From the NCBI RefSeq assembly GCF_000735585.1, contig NZ_JNNO01000017.1:1-64000 (forward strand): DNA of 64,000 nt. The letters are read 5' to 3'. Made by a program: the position numbers and the translations under genes. Source of the stretch: Devosia sp. LC5 (GTDB lineage Bacteria; Pseudomonadota; Alphaproteobacteria; Rhizobiales; Devosiaceae). The notes beneath the pieces are model-generated. The model did no database searches. It was not told the DNA's origin and saw only the letters and a program-made list of their open reading frames with translations. Below are positions 44,037 to 52,762 of the stretch, piece after piece (positions within the stretch are counted from its first letter, which is position 1; each line of letters starts with the position of its first letter).

Positions 44037-44741
44037 GTGACCGCCGCCCTCTCCATCCGCAACCTCTCCAAGACCTTCACCATGCACCTGCGCGATGGCG
44101 TGGTGCTCCCCGTCGTGGAGAATGTCGATTTTGACGTGCATGCCGGGGAATGCGTCGTCCTTGGCGGACCATCGGGTGCCGGCAAAAGCTCCATTCTCAA
44201 AATGGTCTATGGCAATTATGGCGTCGACGGCGGTGCGATCCTGCTAGTCCATGACGGCGCCGAGATCGATCTGGCGACGGCCGATCCGCGGCTAGTGCTG
44301 ACGCTACGGCGCGATACCATTGCCTATGTCAGCCAATTCCTGCGCACCGTACCGCGTGTTTCGGCGCTCGATGTGGTGGCCGAGCCGCTGGTGATCCGTG
44401 GGGTCGATAAAAGTGAGGCGCAGGAACGGGCCAAGGCGCTGCTGGCGCGGCTCAATCTGCCGGAGCGGCTCTGGTCCCTGCCACCGGCGACCTTTTCGGG
44501 CGGCGAGCAGCAGCGCGTCAATATTGCGCGCGGTTTTATCACCGATCACAAAGTGCTGCTGCTGGATGAGCCGACAGCGTCGCTGGACGCGACCAATCGC
44601 GCCGTCGTGGTCGAGATGATCGCGCAGAAAAAAGCGGCGGGCACGGCCCTGCTCGGCATTTTCCATGATGAGGACGTGCGGCATCAGGTGGCCGACCGGA
44701 TTGTCGACGTGACCGCTTTTGCCCCGAGGATTGCCGCATGA
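44037..44741 (+). CDS. phnL: C-P lyase ABC-like ATPase PhnL
   Basis: 234 residues; E. coli 226. ABC ATPase that binds above PhnK in the C-P lyase complex. GTG start after ACGGAG. Walker A GGPSGAGKSS, FSGGEQQRVNIARG, Walker B VLLLDEPTASLD. Ends in a 4-base overlap with the transferase gene. Confidence 0.93.
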   Translation: MTAALSIRNLSKTFTMHLRDGVVLPVVENVDFDVHAGECVVLGGPSGAGKSSILKMVYGNYGVDGGAILLVHDGAEIDLATADPRLVLTLRRDTIAYVSQFLRTVPRVSALDVVAEPLVIRGVDKSEAQERAKALLARLNLPERLWSLPPATFSGGEQQRVNIARGFITDHKVLLLDEPTASLDATNRAVVVEMIAQKKAAGTALLGIFHDEDVRHQVADRIVDVTAFAPRIAA

Positions 44742-45355
44742 CCAAACTCGGCATCGAGCCGTATATCCACGCAACCGCCCATGTCACCGAGTCCACGCTC
44801 GGCCGCTATACCGAGGTGGGCGCGGGCAGCCACGTCGCGCGCTCGAGCATGGGCGACTATTCCTATTGCGTCGAGAACACCCAGATCGCCTATGCCGATA
44901 TCGGCAAATTCGCCAATATCGCCAGCCACGTGCGTATCTATGCCAGCATGCACCCGATGGAGCGGGCATCCCTGCACCACTTTACCTATCGCTCGGCCTG
45001 GTATTTCGAGGGCGAAGCTGACGACCAGGACTTTTTCGACTGGCGCGCAGCCAGCCGCATCAGCATCGGTCACGACACCTGGATCGGCCACGGCGCAGTG
45101 ATCATGCCGGGCACCAGAATAGGCAATGGCGCGATCATCGGCTCCAATGCGGTGGTGACCAAGGACGTGGCAGATTTCGCCATCGCCGTGGGCGTGCCGG
45201 CGCGCACCATCAAGCAGCGGTTCAGCGATGATGTGGCAGGACGGCTGGATAAATTGGCGTGGTGGGATTGGAGCCACGAACGGTTGCACCAGGCCCTGCC
45301 GGATTTCCGCGCGCTGGGGGTGGAAGGCTTTTTGGAGAAGTATGAGGGGGCTTAG
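44738..45355 (+). CDS. Hexapeptide-repeat acetyltransferase of the C-P lyase operon
   Basis: 205 residues with a left-handed beta-helix: repeated [LIV]-G-x4 turns from about residue 15 to 60 (SSMGDYSYCVE, IAYADIGKFANIASHVRIYA) and again at 110-155 (RISIGHDTWIGHGAVIMPGTRIGNGAIIGSNAV), the classical pattern of acyl-transferases; the catalytic His can be in IYASMHPMERA. A phosphonate-operon subtype of this family is known and may protect or modify aminoalkylphosphonates by acetylation, as PhnO does with another fold. Role unproven. Confidence 0.87.
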   Translation: MTKLGIEPYIHATAHVTESTLGRYTEVGAGSHVARSSMGDYSYCVENTQIAYADIGKFANIASHVRIYASMHPMERASLHHFTYRSAWYFEGEADDQDFFDWRAASRISIGHDTWIGHGAVIMPGTRIGNGAIIGSNAVVTKDVADFAIAVGVPARTIKQRFSDDVAGRLDKLAWWDWSHERLHQALPDFRALGVEGFLEKYEGA

Positions 45356-45372
45356 GCCCGAATGCCTTCCCC

Positions 45373-45478
45373 CCACCGGCTCTCCCTCGGGCCTGACCCG
45401 AGGGCCGCTAGCCACATGCAACAGCATTGGTGAGTGCTGCAACAGGCCCTCGGGTCAGGCCCGAGGGAGAGCCGGTGG
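45373..45478. repeat. Perfect 34-bp inverted repeat, 38-bp loop
   Basis: Arms 45373-45406 and 45445-45478 match at 34 of 34 positions. Each arm has CTCCCTCGGGC..GACCCGAGGG, the same core as the pair at 53-124. Transcripts from either side would form a very stable hairpin. Confidence 0.9.
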
Positions 45479-45533
45479 ATGTGGGAAGATTGTGCCTCTG
45501 AGACCGTGAGAGCCGATCCATCGCGGCTTCCCT

Positions 45534-45650
45534 CCACCCCTCCCTGGCCCTCCCCATCAAGGGGAGGGTGACATCGAGTTTTTGGCGAGGTGCTGCCACA
45601 CCGACCGCGCCAGCACCTCCCCTTGATGGGGGAGGCTGGGAGGGGGATGG
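45534..45650. repeat. Imperfect inverted repeat of a second family
   Basis: Arms at 45534-45570 and 45614-45650 share CTCCCCATCAAGGGGAG and its reverse, with flanking CCCTCCCTGG / CTGGGAGGGG. The same TGGCCTCCCC..GGGGGAGG type appears at 51110-51222. Confidence 0.75.
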
Positions 45651-45662
45651 GAACCCCTGCCC

Positions 45663-46574
45663 TTACTGCGCGGCGATGGCCTCAGCGCCCGTCAACCCAG
45701 CCAATTTCCGCGCCCGCTCCAGGCAAGCCGCCTGCTCGTTGCGGTGACGGTGGCCAATTTCCATCATCAGCACCGTGTCGGGCAGGAAATCGAGTTCGGC
45801 AAAAATACTGTCCCACTCGATATCGCCCCAGCCCAGCGGCATGTGCAGGTCGCCAATGCCCATGGCCGTGTTTTCCTGCGGGAAGAAGGGTTTGTAGAAG
45901 CCCTGGGGGCGGCCAAAGCTATCATGAACATGCAGGTGTCCGGTGACCGGGGCCATGGCGGCGATCTGTTCGCGGAAATTGAGGCCCTTATAGGTGCTCT
46001 CGATATAGGCATGGCTGAAATCGATCAGCGCGACCAGGTTGGGGTGGTTGACGGCCTTGACCGTTTCGGCGACCTCGGCCGGGGTCTGGCGGTACTGACC
46101 CAGTTCGGTGGTGAAGATGTTTTCCAGCGCGATGCGCACGCCATAAGGGCGGGCGAATTCGGCCAGTTCGGTCAGGGCCTCGCGTTCACGCTGGTCGGCA
46201 CCGGCGCGTTCGGCAAGCTGGTCGGCGCGCAGCGCACCGCCGTGCTGCACGAGAATTCCCGAGCCGACGCGGTCGCAGAGCTGGACCAGCGCCTTGGCGG
46301 CATCGAGCTGGTAGCGCTGGGTGTCGGGGTCCATGAAATTGGACGAGACCAGGCCATGCACGGTGTAGCGGAAATCGAACTGGTCGGTGAGGGCCAGCAG
46401 GCGTTCGGCGCGCTCTTCGATGATGCGGCCGCCGCTGATCAGGTCGATGCTGGTCAGGGCCAGTTCGACCGTGTCGACGCCGATATCGGCCAGGCGGCGC
46501 AGATCGGCCTCGAGGCTATCGAGTTCGCCGTCGGTGGAGCCGGAATTAAAGCCGGTTGCGGTGATGTTGCTCAT
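45663..46574 (-). CDS. Sugar phosphate isomerase/epimerase (xylose isomerase-like TIM barrel)
   Basis: 303-residue AP-endonuclease-2/xylose-isomerase-like barrel, last gene of the ugp operon. Metal-ligand pattern: E in RIALENIFTTE near residue 150, H in HVHDSFGRP near 215, E in LMMEIGHR near 275; VDTVELAL at the N-terminus. It takes the place where glycerophosphodiester phosphodiesterase UgpQ is found in enteric bacteria. Reaction unknown; myo-inositol- or erythritol-type isomerases are relatives. ATG 46572-46574, 16 bases after the ATPase gene. Confidence 0.88.
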   Translation of the reverse strand: MSNITATGFNSGSTDGELDSLEADLRRLADIGVDTVELALTSIDLISGGRIIEERAERLLALTDQFDFRYTVHGLVSSNFMDPDTQRYQLDAAKALVQLCDRVGSGILVQHGGALRADQLAERAGADQREREALTELAEFARPYGVRIALENIFTTELGQYRQTPAEVAETVKAVNHPNLVALIDFSHAYIESTYKGLNFREQIAAMAPVTGHLHVHDSFGRPQGFYKPFFPQENTAMGIGDLHMPLGWGDIEWDSIFAELDFLPDTVLMMEIGHRHRNEQAACLERARKLAGLTGAEAIAAQ

Positions 46575-46590
46575 GTCAGTCTCCTGGGGG

Positions 46591-47706
46591 TCAGGCGTTG
46601 ATGCGGGTTTGGGTGGCCGCACGCTGGGCCTCGCCCAGCTCGATGCGGCGGCCGGTATCGTGGCTGAAGACGTGCAGATCGGCGGGGTCGATTGCAAAGT
46701 GGATCGGCATGCCGGTGCCGAGCGCATCGGTGGCGGTGTCGACCGAGATGATGCGGCTGCCATCGGCGTCGGCATAGATGAGGCGGGCGGCGCCGAGTTC
46801 TTCGGTGTAGTCGACGACGGCGGCGATCGCGCCTTTTGCCGTCGCGCTGACGCGGCGCACGAGTTCGGGGCGCACGCCGATGGAAACTTCCTGGCTGATC
46901 AGCGCCGGGGCGATGGTGGGCAAATGGATCATGCCGCCCTTGCCGTGGCGGAAATAGCCATCCTGTGCGAAGTGGCCCCGCACCAGGTTCATGGCGGGCG
47001 AGCCGATGAAATCGGCAACGAAGAGGCTGGCCGGGCGGTGATAGACTTCGGACGGCTTGCCGATCTGCTCGACAATGCCCGAATTCATGATGATCAACCG
47101 ATCGGCCAGCGTCATGGCTTCGGTCTGGTCGTGCGTCACGAAAACCGAGGTGACGCCCAGACTGCGGTGCAGATTGCGAACCTCAGCCCGCATGGCCACG
47201 CGCAGCTTGGCATCGAGGTTGGAAAAGGGTTCGTCGAACAGGAACACCTTTGGCTCGCGCACCATGGCGCGGGCCATGGCGACGCGCTGGCGCTGGCCGC
47301 CGGAGAGTTCGCCCGGCTTGCGGTCGAGATAGGCCTCAAGGCTCACCGATTTGGCGACCTTGGCGACCTTGCCGTCGCGCTCGGCGCGGGGCATGCCGGC
47401 GACCTTGAGGGCATAGCCGATATTCTGGGCGACACTCATATGCGGATAGAGCGCGTAATTCTGGAACACCATGGCACAACCGCGCTCGCGCGGTTCGAGC
47501 TTGTTGACGACGGTGCCGCCAATCAGGATTTCGCCTTCGGTGATGTCTTCAAGCCCCGCGATCATGCGCAGCAGGGTGGACTTGCCGCAGCCCGATGGCC
47601 CCAGGATGACGACGAATTCGCCCTGTTCGATCTCGGCATCGACGCCGTGGACGACGAGCGATTTCTGGTAGCGTTTCTTGACGGATTTAAGGGTGATGGC
47701 AGACAT
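46591..47706 (-). CDS. ugpC: Glycerol-3-phosphate ABC importer ATP-binding protein
   Basis: 371 residues; Walker [10 protein letters not shown] near residue 37, [13 protein letters not shown], signature [15 protein letters not shown], Walker [26 protein letters not shown]-terminal TOBE region with [12 protein letters not shown] 47704-47706 is used, not a GTG 5 codons upstream which would overlap the permease stop. Assigned ugpC by operon position. Confidence 0.93.
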   Translation of the reverse strand: MSAITLKSVKKRYQKSLVVHGVDAEIEQGEFVVILGPSGCGKSTLLRMIAGLEDITEGEILIGGTVVNKLEPRERGCAMVFQNYALYPHMSVAQNIGYALKVAGMPRAERDGKVAKVAKSVSLEAYLDRKPGELSGGQRQRVAMARAMVREPKVFLFDEPFSNLDAKLRVAMRAEVRNLHRSLGVTSVFVTHDQTEAMTLADRLIIMNSGIVEQIGKPSEVYHRPASLFVADFIGSPAMNLVRGHFAQDGYFRHGKGGMIHLPTIAPALISQEVSIGVRPELVRRVSATAKGAIAAVVDYTEELGAARLIYADADGSRIISVDTATDALGTGMPIHFAIDPADLHVFSHDTGRRIELGEAQRAATQTRINA

Positions 47707-47717
47707 GATCGATCCAA

Positions 47718-48635
47718 TCACTTGTCGCGAGAAATGAGGCCGCGCACGAACCAGCGCTGCATGAGGGCAACCACCAGCAGCGGCGGCAGCATGATGATGA
47801 GGGCGCCCGCCATGGTGACGTTCCAGTCGGGGGTGCCGTTCTGGGCGGGGATGAGAGCCTTGAGCTGCATGACCACGGTGCCGAAATTGGCCCGGTCGGT
47901 GGTGATCAGCAGCGGCCAGAGATACTGGTTCCAGCTCGACACGAACATGATGGTGGCCAGCGCCAGCATATTGGTGCGGCTCAACGGAAGCAGCACCTCG
48001 AAGAAGAACCGCATCGGGCCGGAACCATCCATTTTGGAGGCTTCGACCAGCTCATCGGGGATGGTCATGAAGAACTGGCGATAGAGGAACGTGCCGGTGG
48101 CAGTGGCGACAAGCGGCAGGATGAGGCCGGTATAGGAATTGAGCAGGTTCCATTCGAGCCCGATGCGAATGCCCGAAAGCGTTTCGACCAGACCGGTAAT
48201 CCCGAACGTGTCGAGGATGACCTGGAAGGGCAGCAGCGCATTGGCGGCGATGGAATAGGTGGGCACGATGCGCACTTCGAGCGGCAGCATCAGGGTGATG
48301 AAAATCACCCAGAAGCAGAGCATGCGGGCGCGGAAGTTGAAGAACACGATGGCAAAGGCGCTTAGCGCTGCCAGCACGATCTTGCCTAATGTCACGCCGA
48401 CGGCGACGATGAAGCTGTTGACCATTTTGGGCCCGAGATCGGCACGGGTCCAGGCCGCCTGGATGTTCTCGAGCAGGTGGGTGGATGGCCACAGGTTGAG
48501 CGGCACCTGGCTGACTTCCTGCAGCGACTGGCTGCCGGCGACCAGCGTGATCCAGAACGGCACCAGCACGAGGAACATGCCGAGGACCATGGCCGCATAG
48601 GTGATGAAGTCGAAAATGGGGGAACGTTCGATCAC
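47718..48635 (-). CDS. ugpE: Glycerol-3-phosphate ABC importer permease UgpE
   Basis: 305 residues with about six transmembrane helices; EAA loop [23 protein letters not shown] near residue 190 (visible as [10 protein letters not shown]). GTG start. [28 protein letters not shown] is the UgpE C-terminal signature and helps to fix the assignment to glycerol-3-phosphate. Confidence 0.92.
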   Translation of the reverse strand: MIERSPIFDFITYAAMVLGMFLVLVPFWITLVAGSQSLQEVSQVPLNLWPSTHLLENIQAAWTRADLGPKMVNSFIVAVGVTLGKIVLAALSAFAIVFFNFRARMLCFWVIFITLMLPLEVRIVPTYSIAANALLPFQVILDTFGITGLVETLSGIRIGLEWNLLNSYTGLILPLVATATGTFLYRQFFMTIPDELVEASKMDGSGPMRFFFEVLLPLSRTNMLALATIMFVSSWNQYLWPLLITTDRANFGTVVMQLKALIPAQNGTPDWNVTMAGALIIMLPPLLVVALMQRWFVRGLISRDK

Positions 48636-48645
48636 GGTCTTCTCC

Positions 48646-49530
48646 CTAGCTATAGTGGACGCGCTTTTCGACCCAGCGGAACTGGACGAAAGTCAGCGCA
48701 ATGACGAGGACCATGAGCACGATCGACTGAGCGGCGGCGCCCGAATAATCGAGGCCTTTGAAGCCGTCGATATAGATGTTGTAGACCATCACTTCGGTGG
48801 CCCCGATCGGCCCGCCCTCGGTCATGGTGTCGATGAGCCCGAAGCTATCGGTGAAGCTGGAAATCAGGTTCATGATCATCAGGAAGAAGACGGTGGGCGC
48901 GATCAGCGGCAATTGCAGGTCGAGCATGCGCTGGAACGGGCGCGCACCGTCCATGGCGCCGGCCTCGGTGATGGATTTGGGGATCATCTGCAGGGCGGCG
49001 AGGAAGAAGATGAAATTGTAGCCGATGCCCAGCCAGGCGTGGCAGACAATGACCATGCCCAGAGCGTGCCAGCCATTGGTGGCGGGGCTCCAGATGCCGG
49101 GCCAGATATCGTTGATCGAGCCGATCAGCCCCGCTTCGGGCGAGAAGATGAAGCGGAAGGCCACGCCGGCAGCGGGCGCCGCAATGGCATAGGGCCAGAC
49201 GAAGACCGACTGGAAAATGCGGGTGCCCTTGAGCGCGCGGTCCACGAACATGGCGAGCGTGAGGGCGATGGCCATGGACAGGCCCGTAGCGCAAATGGCG
49301 TAGAAGGCGCTGCGGCCGACAGTGGCCCAATATTGGCCGTCGCGGAAGATGGCGAGAAAATTGGCGAAGCCAACCCAGGTATTGCCGCCGCCCCAGGCCT
49401 GTTCGAGCGTGAATGCCCAATACAGCGCCTGTGAAGTGGGCCAGTAGAAAAATACCAGCACCAGCAGGAGTTGGGGAGCCAGCAGCAACCAGGGCAAGGT
49501 GCCATTACGATAGAATGCGCGTCGTTCCAT
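48646..49530 (-). CDS. ugpA: Glycerol-3-phosphate ABC importer permease UgpA
   Basis: 294 residues. Starts MERRAFYRNGTLPWLLLAPQL, TM1 with the LVFFYWPTSQALYWAF motif, EAA loop ITEAGAMDGARPFQRMLDLQLPL (visible as EAGAMDGARPF). ATG 49528-49530 was chosen over the ORF start 11 codons upstream because that region is a non-family prefix. Confidence 0.93.
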   Translation of the reverse strand: MERRAFYRNGTLPWLLLAPQLLLVLVFFYWPTSQALYWAFTLEQAWGGGNTWVGFANFLAIFRDGQYWATVGRSAFYAICATGLSMAIALTLAMFVDRALKGTRIFQSVFVWPYAIAAPAAGVAFRFIFSPEAGLIGSINDIWPGIWSPATNGWHALGMVIVCHAWLGIGYNFIFFLAALQMIPKSITEAGAMDGARPFQRMLDLQLPLIAPTVFFLMIMNLISSFTDSFGLIDTMTEGGPIGATEVMVYNIYIDGFKGLDYSGAAAQSIVLMVLVIALTFVQFRWVEKRVHYS

Positions 49531-49598
49531 GAACCATCCGCCTCGCAGAAAATAGCAATGCACGGGCGGTTTTTACCGCCCGTGCGAAAGTCATGAGA

Positions 49599-50936
49599 TC
49601 AGGGGAGCTGAGCGCCGGCATAGGTCTGCTCGAAGCGGCGCAGAACTTCGTTGCTGCGCTCGGCGGCACCGTCAAGGGCCTGCTGCACCGGAACGTTGTT
49701 GAACAGCACTTCCTGTATGGCATTGGCCACTTCGAGGCGCACGGCGCCGAAATTGCCCAGGCGAACGCCGCGGGTATATTCGGTGGGCGGCGTGAAGGTC
49801 AGGCTTTCGACGGCCCGTTCGCGGCCCTTGTAGGGAGCTTCGGCGTAAAAGCCCTTGTCGGTCATGGCCTTGAAGCCCGAATTGGTAACCGGGATGTAAC
49901 CGGTAACCGTCGACCACCATTCGGCCTGCTTGGGGGTGGCGAGGAAAGCGTAGAACGCGGCCGCGCCCTTGTACTGCTCTTCGGTGGAACCCTTGAGGGT
50001 CCACAGCGAAGCACCGCCCACCAGCGTATTGGTGCGTTCGGTGCCTTCCCAGACGGGAAGCATGGCGACATCCCAATGCATGCCTTCAACGGCTTGCTTG
50101 GCGAAGGTGCCGTGGTCGGCAATCGAGGACGACGACATCTGGCACTTGGCATTGACGAAGGCGTCGTTGGAGGTTTCGCCGATGGCCTTGGACTTGGCGA
50201 CGAACAGACCCTCGTCGTACATCTTCTTGATCCAGGTCAGCTGGTCGACAAACTTGCCGTGGTTGAATTCCACGGTGGCATCGAGCCCTTCATAGCCATT
50301 GCCCTTGGAGGCGATGGGCTGATTATGGGCAGCCGAGAACTGCTCCCACCACTGCCAGATGCCGGTTGGATCGAACGCGACGGGGCAGTCATAGCCGGCA
50401 GCCTTCAGATCACGGGCGATCTGCTCGACCTGTTCCCAGGTCTGGGGCGCGCCTTCAAAGCCGACCGCCTCGAGCGCGTCGGTATTGTAATAGAACATGG
50501 CCGTCGAGGAGTTGAACGGCATGGAGAGCAGTTCGCCCTTCGAGGTCGAATAATACGAGGCAATGCCGGAGAAATAGTCGTCCCAGTTGATCTGGTAGCC
50601 ATTCTCTTCCATCAGCTGGCGCACGGGGACATAGGCGCCCGAAAGCATCAGGTCGAGCGTGCCGCCGTCGCTGATCTGGGTGATGGTGGGCTGCCTATTG
50701 GCGCGGAAAGCGGCAATCGTGTTCTGCAGATTGGCTTCGTAGTCATTCTGGCTGACGCAGACGATTTCGTAATCGGCCTGCGACTCGTTGAAGGTCTTGC
50801 ACATGTCCTGGATGCGTTCGCTGAGGTCGCCGGACAGGCCGTACCAGAATTCGAACTTGGTGGCGGCAGAAGCCGGCGCCGCAACGCTCAGCGCGCTGGC
50901 AGCCAGAGCTGCACCGAACAGCCATTTGCTTGTCAT
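49599..50936 (-). CDS. ugpB: Glycerol-3-phosphate periplasmic binding protein UgpB
   Basis: 445 residues with a Sec signal peptide (PASA-ATK cleavage near residue 25). KFEFWYGLSGDLSERI and SYYSTSKGELLSMPFNSSTAMFYYN (visible as LSMPFNSSTAMFYYN) are UgpB marks, and WWSTVTGYIPVT near 340. Binds sn-glycerol-3-phosphate and related glycerophosphodiesters. First gene of the operon; a Pho-box-like sequence lies at 51020-51037. Confidence 0.93.
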   Translation of the reverse strand: MTSKWLFGAALAASALSVAAPASAATKFEFWYGLSGDLSERIQDMCKTFNESQADYEIVCVSQNDYEANLQNTIAAFRANRQPTITQISDGGTLDLMLSGAYVPVRQLMEENGYQINWDDYFSGIASYYSTSKGELLSMPFNSSTAMFYYNTDALEAVGFEGAPQTWEQVEQIARDLKAAGYDCPVAFDPTGIWQWWEQFSAAHNQPIASKGNGYEGLDATVEFNHGKFVDQLTWIKKMYDEGLFVAKSKAIGETSNDAFVNAKCQMSSSSIADHGTFAKQAVEGMHWDVAMLPVWEGTERTNTLVGGASLWTLKGSTEEQYKGAAAFYAFLATPKQAEWWSTVTGYIPVTNSGFKAMTDKGFYAEAPYKGRERAVESLTFTPPTEYTRGVRLGNFGAVRLEVANAIQEVLFNNVPVQQALDGAAERSNEVLRRFEQTYAGAQLP

Positions 50937-51019
50937 TTGGGAAGTCTCCGGGAAGGGGTTGCGCTGTTGAAAGCGGCGCGACTCCTAGACCCGGCGGTTG
51001 ACGGAATGACTGCGTTGCG

Positions 51020-51037
51020 GTGACGGGACGATGACAT
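51020..51037 (-). promoter_or_regulatory. Candidate Pho box for ugpB
   Basis: On the minus strand ATGTCAT-CGTC-CCGTCAC. Against the PhoB consensus CTGTCAT-N4-CTGTCAT the first half matches 6 of 7 and the second 5 of 7, with the right 11-base spacing. It sits about 85 bases before the ugpB ATG, as expected for PhoB-activated ugp. Confidence 0.45.
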
Positions 51038-51109
51038 TGCACAGCTGTGCGATGGATCGGGGGAGATTGTGGGGTTACGCCCCTGCCCCATGCGTGGGAT
51101 AGATCGGAG

Positions 51110-51222
51110 TACCCCCTCCTGGCCTCCCCCTGACAGGGGGAGGGACCGTCCGGTGGTTGCGACTCGATCCAGTCCCAAGAGTGGAGAGATCCCTCCCTTA
51201 TCAGGGGGAGGTAGGAGGGGGT
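51110..51222. repeat. Palindromic repeat upstream of ugpB
   Basis: Arms 51110-51145 (CCTCCTGGCCTCCCCCTGACAGG core) and 51189-51222, its inverted counterpart, sharing CTCCCCCTGA.AGGGGGAG. Same family as 45534-45650. Confidence 0.75.
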
Positions 51223-51235
51223 ATCCGCTAAGAAT

Positions 51236-51281
51236 CCCCCTCATCCGCCCTTCGGGCACCTTCTCCCACGAGGGGAGAAGG
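51236..51281. repeat. Single palindromic element next to the enolase-superfamily gene
   Basis: CCCCCTCATCCGCCC.. followed by CCTTCTCCC / GAGAAGG stem; related to the element between phnK and phnL. It is 9 bases from the stop codon of the leftward gene and may assist its termination. Confidence 0.65.
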
Positions 51282-51289
51282 AAGATGGG

Positions 51290-52489
51290 CTAATCAAAAA
51301 ATCCCATATCCTCGTCCATCAGATACCGCCTGGCCTCCTTGGCATCGATATCGAGCCCCAACCCCGGCCCCGGCAGCAGATCGACCATGGAATCGTTGAC
51401 GATGCGGCCGGCCGGCAACCCCGTCACGATATCCTCCCACCACGGATCGGACGCACTGGGATATTCAAACGCGATATAATTGGCCGGCAGCGTAGCACAC
51501 ACATTGATCAGCGCACCTAGCCCCAGCAGCCCATTGGCCGTGCCGTGCGGGGCCATCATGATCGAGTGCATATAGGCGTGCTCGGCCACCCATTTGAGCT
51601 CGGCAATGCCCCCAATGTCCGCCGGATCTGGCCCGACAACCCGTACCGCCTGCGTCTCGATCAGTTCCTTGAAATTGTGCCTGAGATAAATCTGCTCGCC
51701 GGTATGGATGGGCGTTGAGGTGGACGTCGTCAGCTCGCGATAGGCCTGCGGGTTGACCCAGGGGACGTAGTCGCCGGTCAGCATATCCTCGAGCCACATG
51801 AGATTGTATTTCTCCACCGCCTGGGCGAAGCGGATGGCGTCGGGCAGGAACCAGCCGGGGCCGCAATCGAGCGCCAGGCTCACCTTATCGCCCAGCACTT
51901 CCTTCATGGCGATGACGCAATCGAGCATGTGGTGGAAGGCGTGTTCGCTGATCTGCCCCTGGTCCATGGCGCCGTGGTAGCCGGGCGGCTGGGTGACGCC
52001 ATAGTGGAAGTCCTCCACATTGCGCTTCATATTGGAATGAAAGCCGATGCCCTGCTTGACCATGAAGAAATTCTCGGGCCGCTCCTTCATCCATTTGACG
52101 TCGGCGGCATAGTCCTGTGGCCGGTCACCCGTGCGCTTCTGGCGGATCGAGCCGTTATAGACGCGCACCTTGTCGCGCACCTTGCCGCCGAGCAGCTTGT
52201 AGGCGGGCACGTTGGCCGCCTTGCCGGCAATATCCCACAGCGCATGTTCGATGGCGCTGACCGCGGCGCCATAGGGCTTGAAGCTGCCGCGCTGGCGGAT
52301 TTTGAGCATGACCCGCTCGACATCGGTCGGGTCCTCGCCAATCAGCGCCTCGCGGAAATGCAGCACCCAGGGCTTGAGGTAGGGCTTGGTATATTCCACC
52401 TCTCCCAGGCCGTAGAGCCCTTCATCGGTGACGATGCGGACGATGGGGTGGCGGCCAATTACCGCGCAGCGCAGATCGGTGATTTTCAT
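51290..52489 (-). CDS. Enolase-superfamily enzyme (MR/MLE), dehydratase/racemase 1
   Basis: 399-residue mandelate racemase/muconate lactonising enzyme. N-terminal capping domain (residues about 1-120, LYGLGEVEYT) and the barrel. Metal ligands: D in LALDCGPGW near residue 215, E in MWLEDML near 243, E in IHTGEQIY near 270; the late base is H in MAPHGTANG near 317. Probably an acid-sugar dehydratase, as others in this locus. The exact sugar acid is unknown; the APHGTANG motif differs from the PHNPLGPI of galactonate dehydratases (compare 59832). Leftward, alone on its strand. Confidence 0.87.
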   Translation of the reverse strand: MKITDLRCAVIGRHPIVRIVTDEGLYGLGEVEYTKPYLKPWVLHFREALIGEDPTDVERVMLKIRQRGSFKPYGAAVSAIEHALWDIAGKAANVPAYKLLGGKVRDKVRVYNGSIRQKRTGDRPQDYAADVKWMKERPENFFMVKQGIGFHSNMKRNVEDFHYGVTQPPGYHGAMDQGQISEHAFHHMLDCVIAMKEVLGDKVSLALDCGPGWFLPDAIRFAQAVEKYNLMWLEDMLTGDYVPWVNPQAYRELTTSTSTPIHTGEQIYLRHNFKELIETQAVRVVGPDPADIGGIAELKWVAEHAYMHSIMMAPHGTANGLLGLGALINVCATLPANYIAFEYPSASDPWWEDIVTGLPAGRIVNDSMVDLLPGPGLGLDIDAKEARRYLMDEDMGFFD

Positions 52490-52556
52490 TTTTGGTCATC
52501 CCTCCTTACGGCCTCGCGCTCATGCGCAGATCAGTCCCTCATTCCGCCACGCCGTC

Positions 52557-52628
52557 ATTGCCCGGCTTGTCCGGGCAATCCAAGAGGTACCGCCATTCGG
52601 CGCTGGACCACCCGGATAAGCCGGGTGG
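52557..52628. repeat. Two small hairpin repeats
   Basis: ATTGCCCGG-CTTGT-CCGGGCAAT (52557-52579, 9-base stem) and CCACCCGG-ATAAG-CCGGGTGG (52608-52628, 8-base stem). CCCGGCTTGTCCGGG is a well-known Hyphomicrobiales palindrome type. They mark the intergenic space between two MR/MLE genes. Confidence 0.8.
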
Positions 52629-52659
52629 TGGCGATGTATTGGAATTTCCGGCCCCAGCA

Positions 52660-52750
52660 GACCTCATCCTGAGCCCGTCGAAGGACGAGGTCGTGGCAAC
52701 CAAGCCTCCACTCGCCCGACCTCGTGGTTCGACAAGCTCACCATGAGGTC
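52660..52750. repeat. Dispersed palindromic repeat pair (copy 2 of the 35837 family)
   Basis: Arms 52660-52693 (GACCTCATCCTGAGCCCGTCG...) and 52717-52750 (...GTTCGACAAGCTCACCATGAGG in part). Each has CCTC../..GAGG with GTCGAA in the loop, as at 35837-35930. Confidence 0.8.
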
Positions 52751-52762
52751 TTTGAAAGCTCT

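Larger units (their letters stand above)
45356..45662. other. Convergent intergenic region between phn and ugp
   Basis: 307 bases, gene-free. Almost all of it is palindromic DNA: a perfect 34-base inverted pair (45373-45406 with 45445-45478) and a second imperfect pair (45534-45570 with 45614-45650). These probably double as bidirectional terminators for the two convergent operons. Confidence 0.7.
50937..51289. other. Intergenic region upstream of ugpB
   Basis: 353 bases without a gene. The first 110 hold the candidate Pho box and ugpB promoter; from 51110 on there are two palindromic repeat elements, (51110-51222) and (51236-51281), beside the 3' end of the enolase-superfamily gene. Confidence 0.65.

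Noticed and set aside
44738-45355. PhnO aminoalkylphosphonate acetyltransferase
   Set aside because: PhnO is a GNAT protein; this gene is a hexapeptide-repeat fold, so the symbol was not used.
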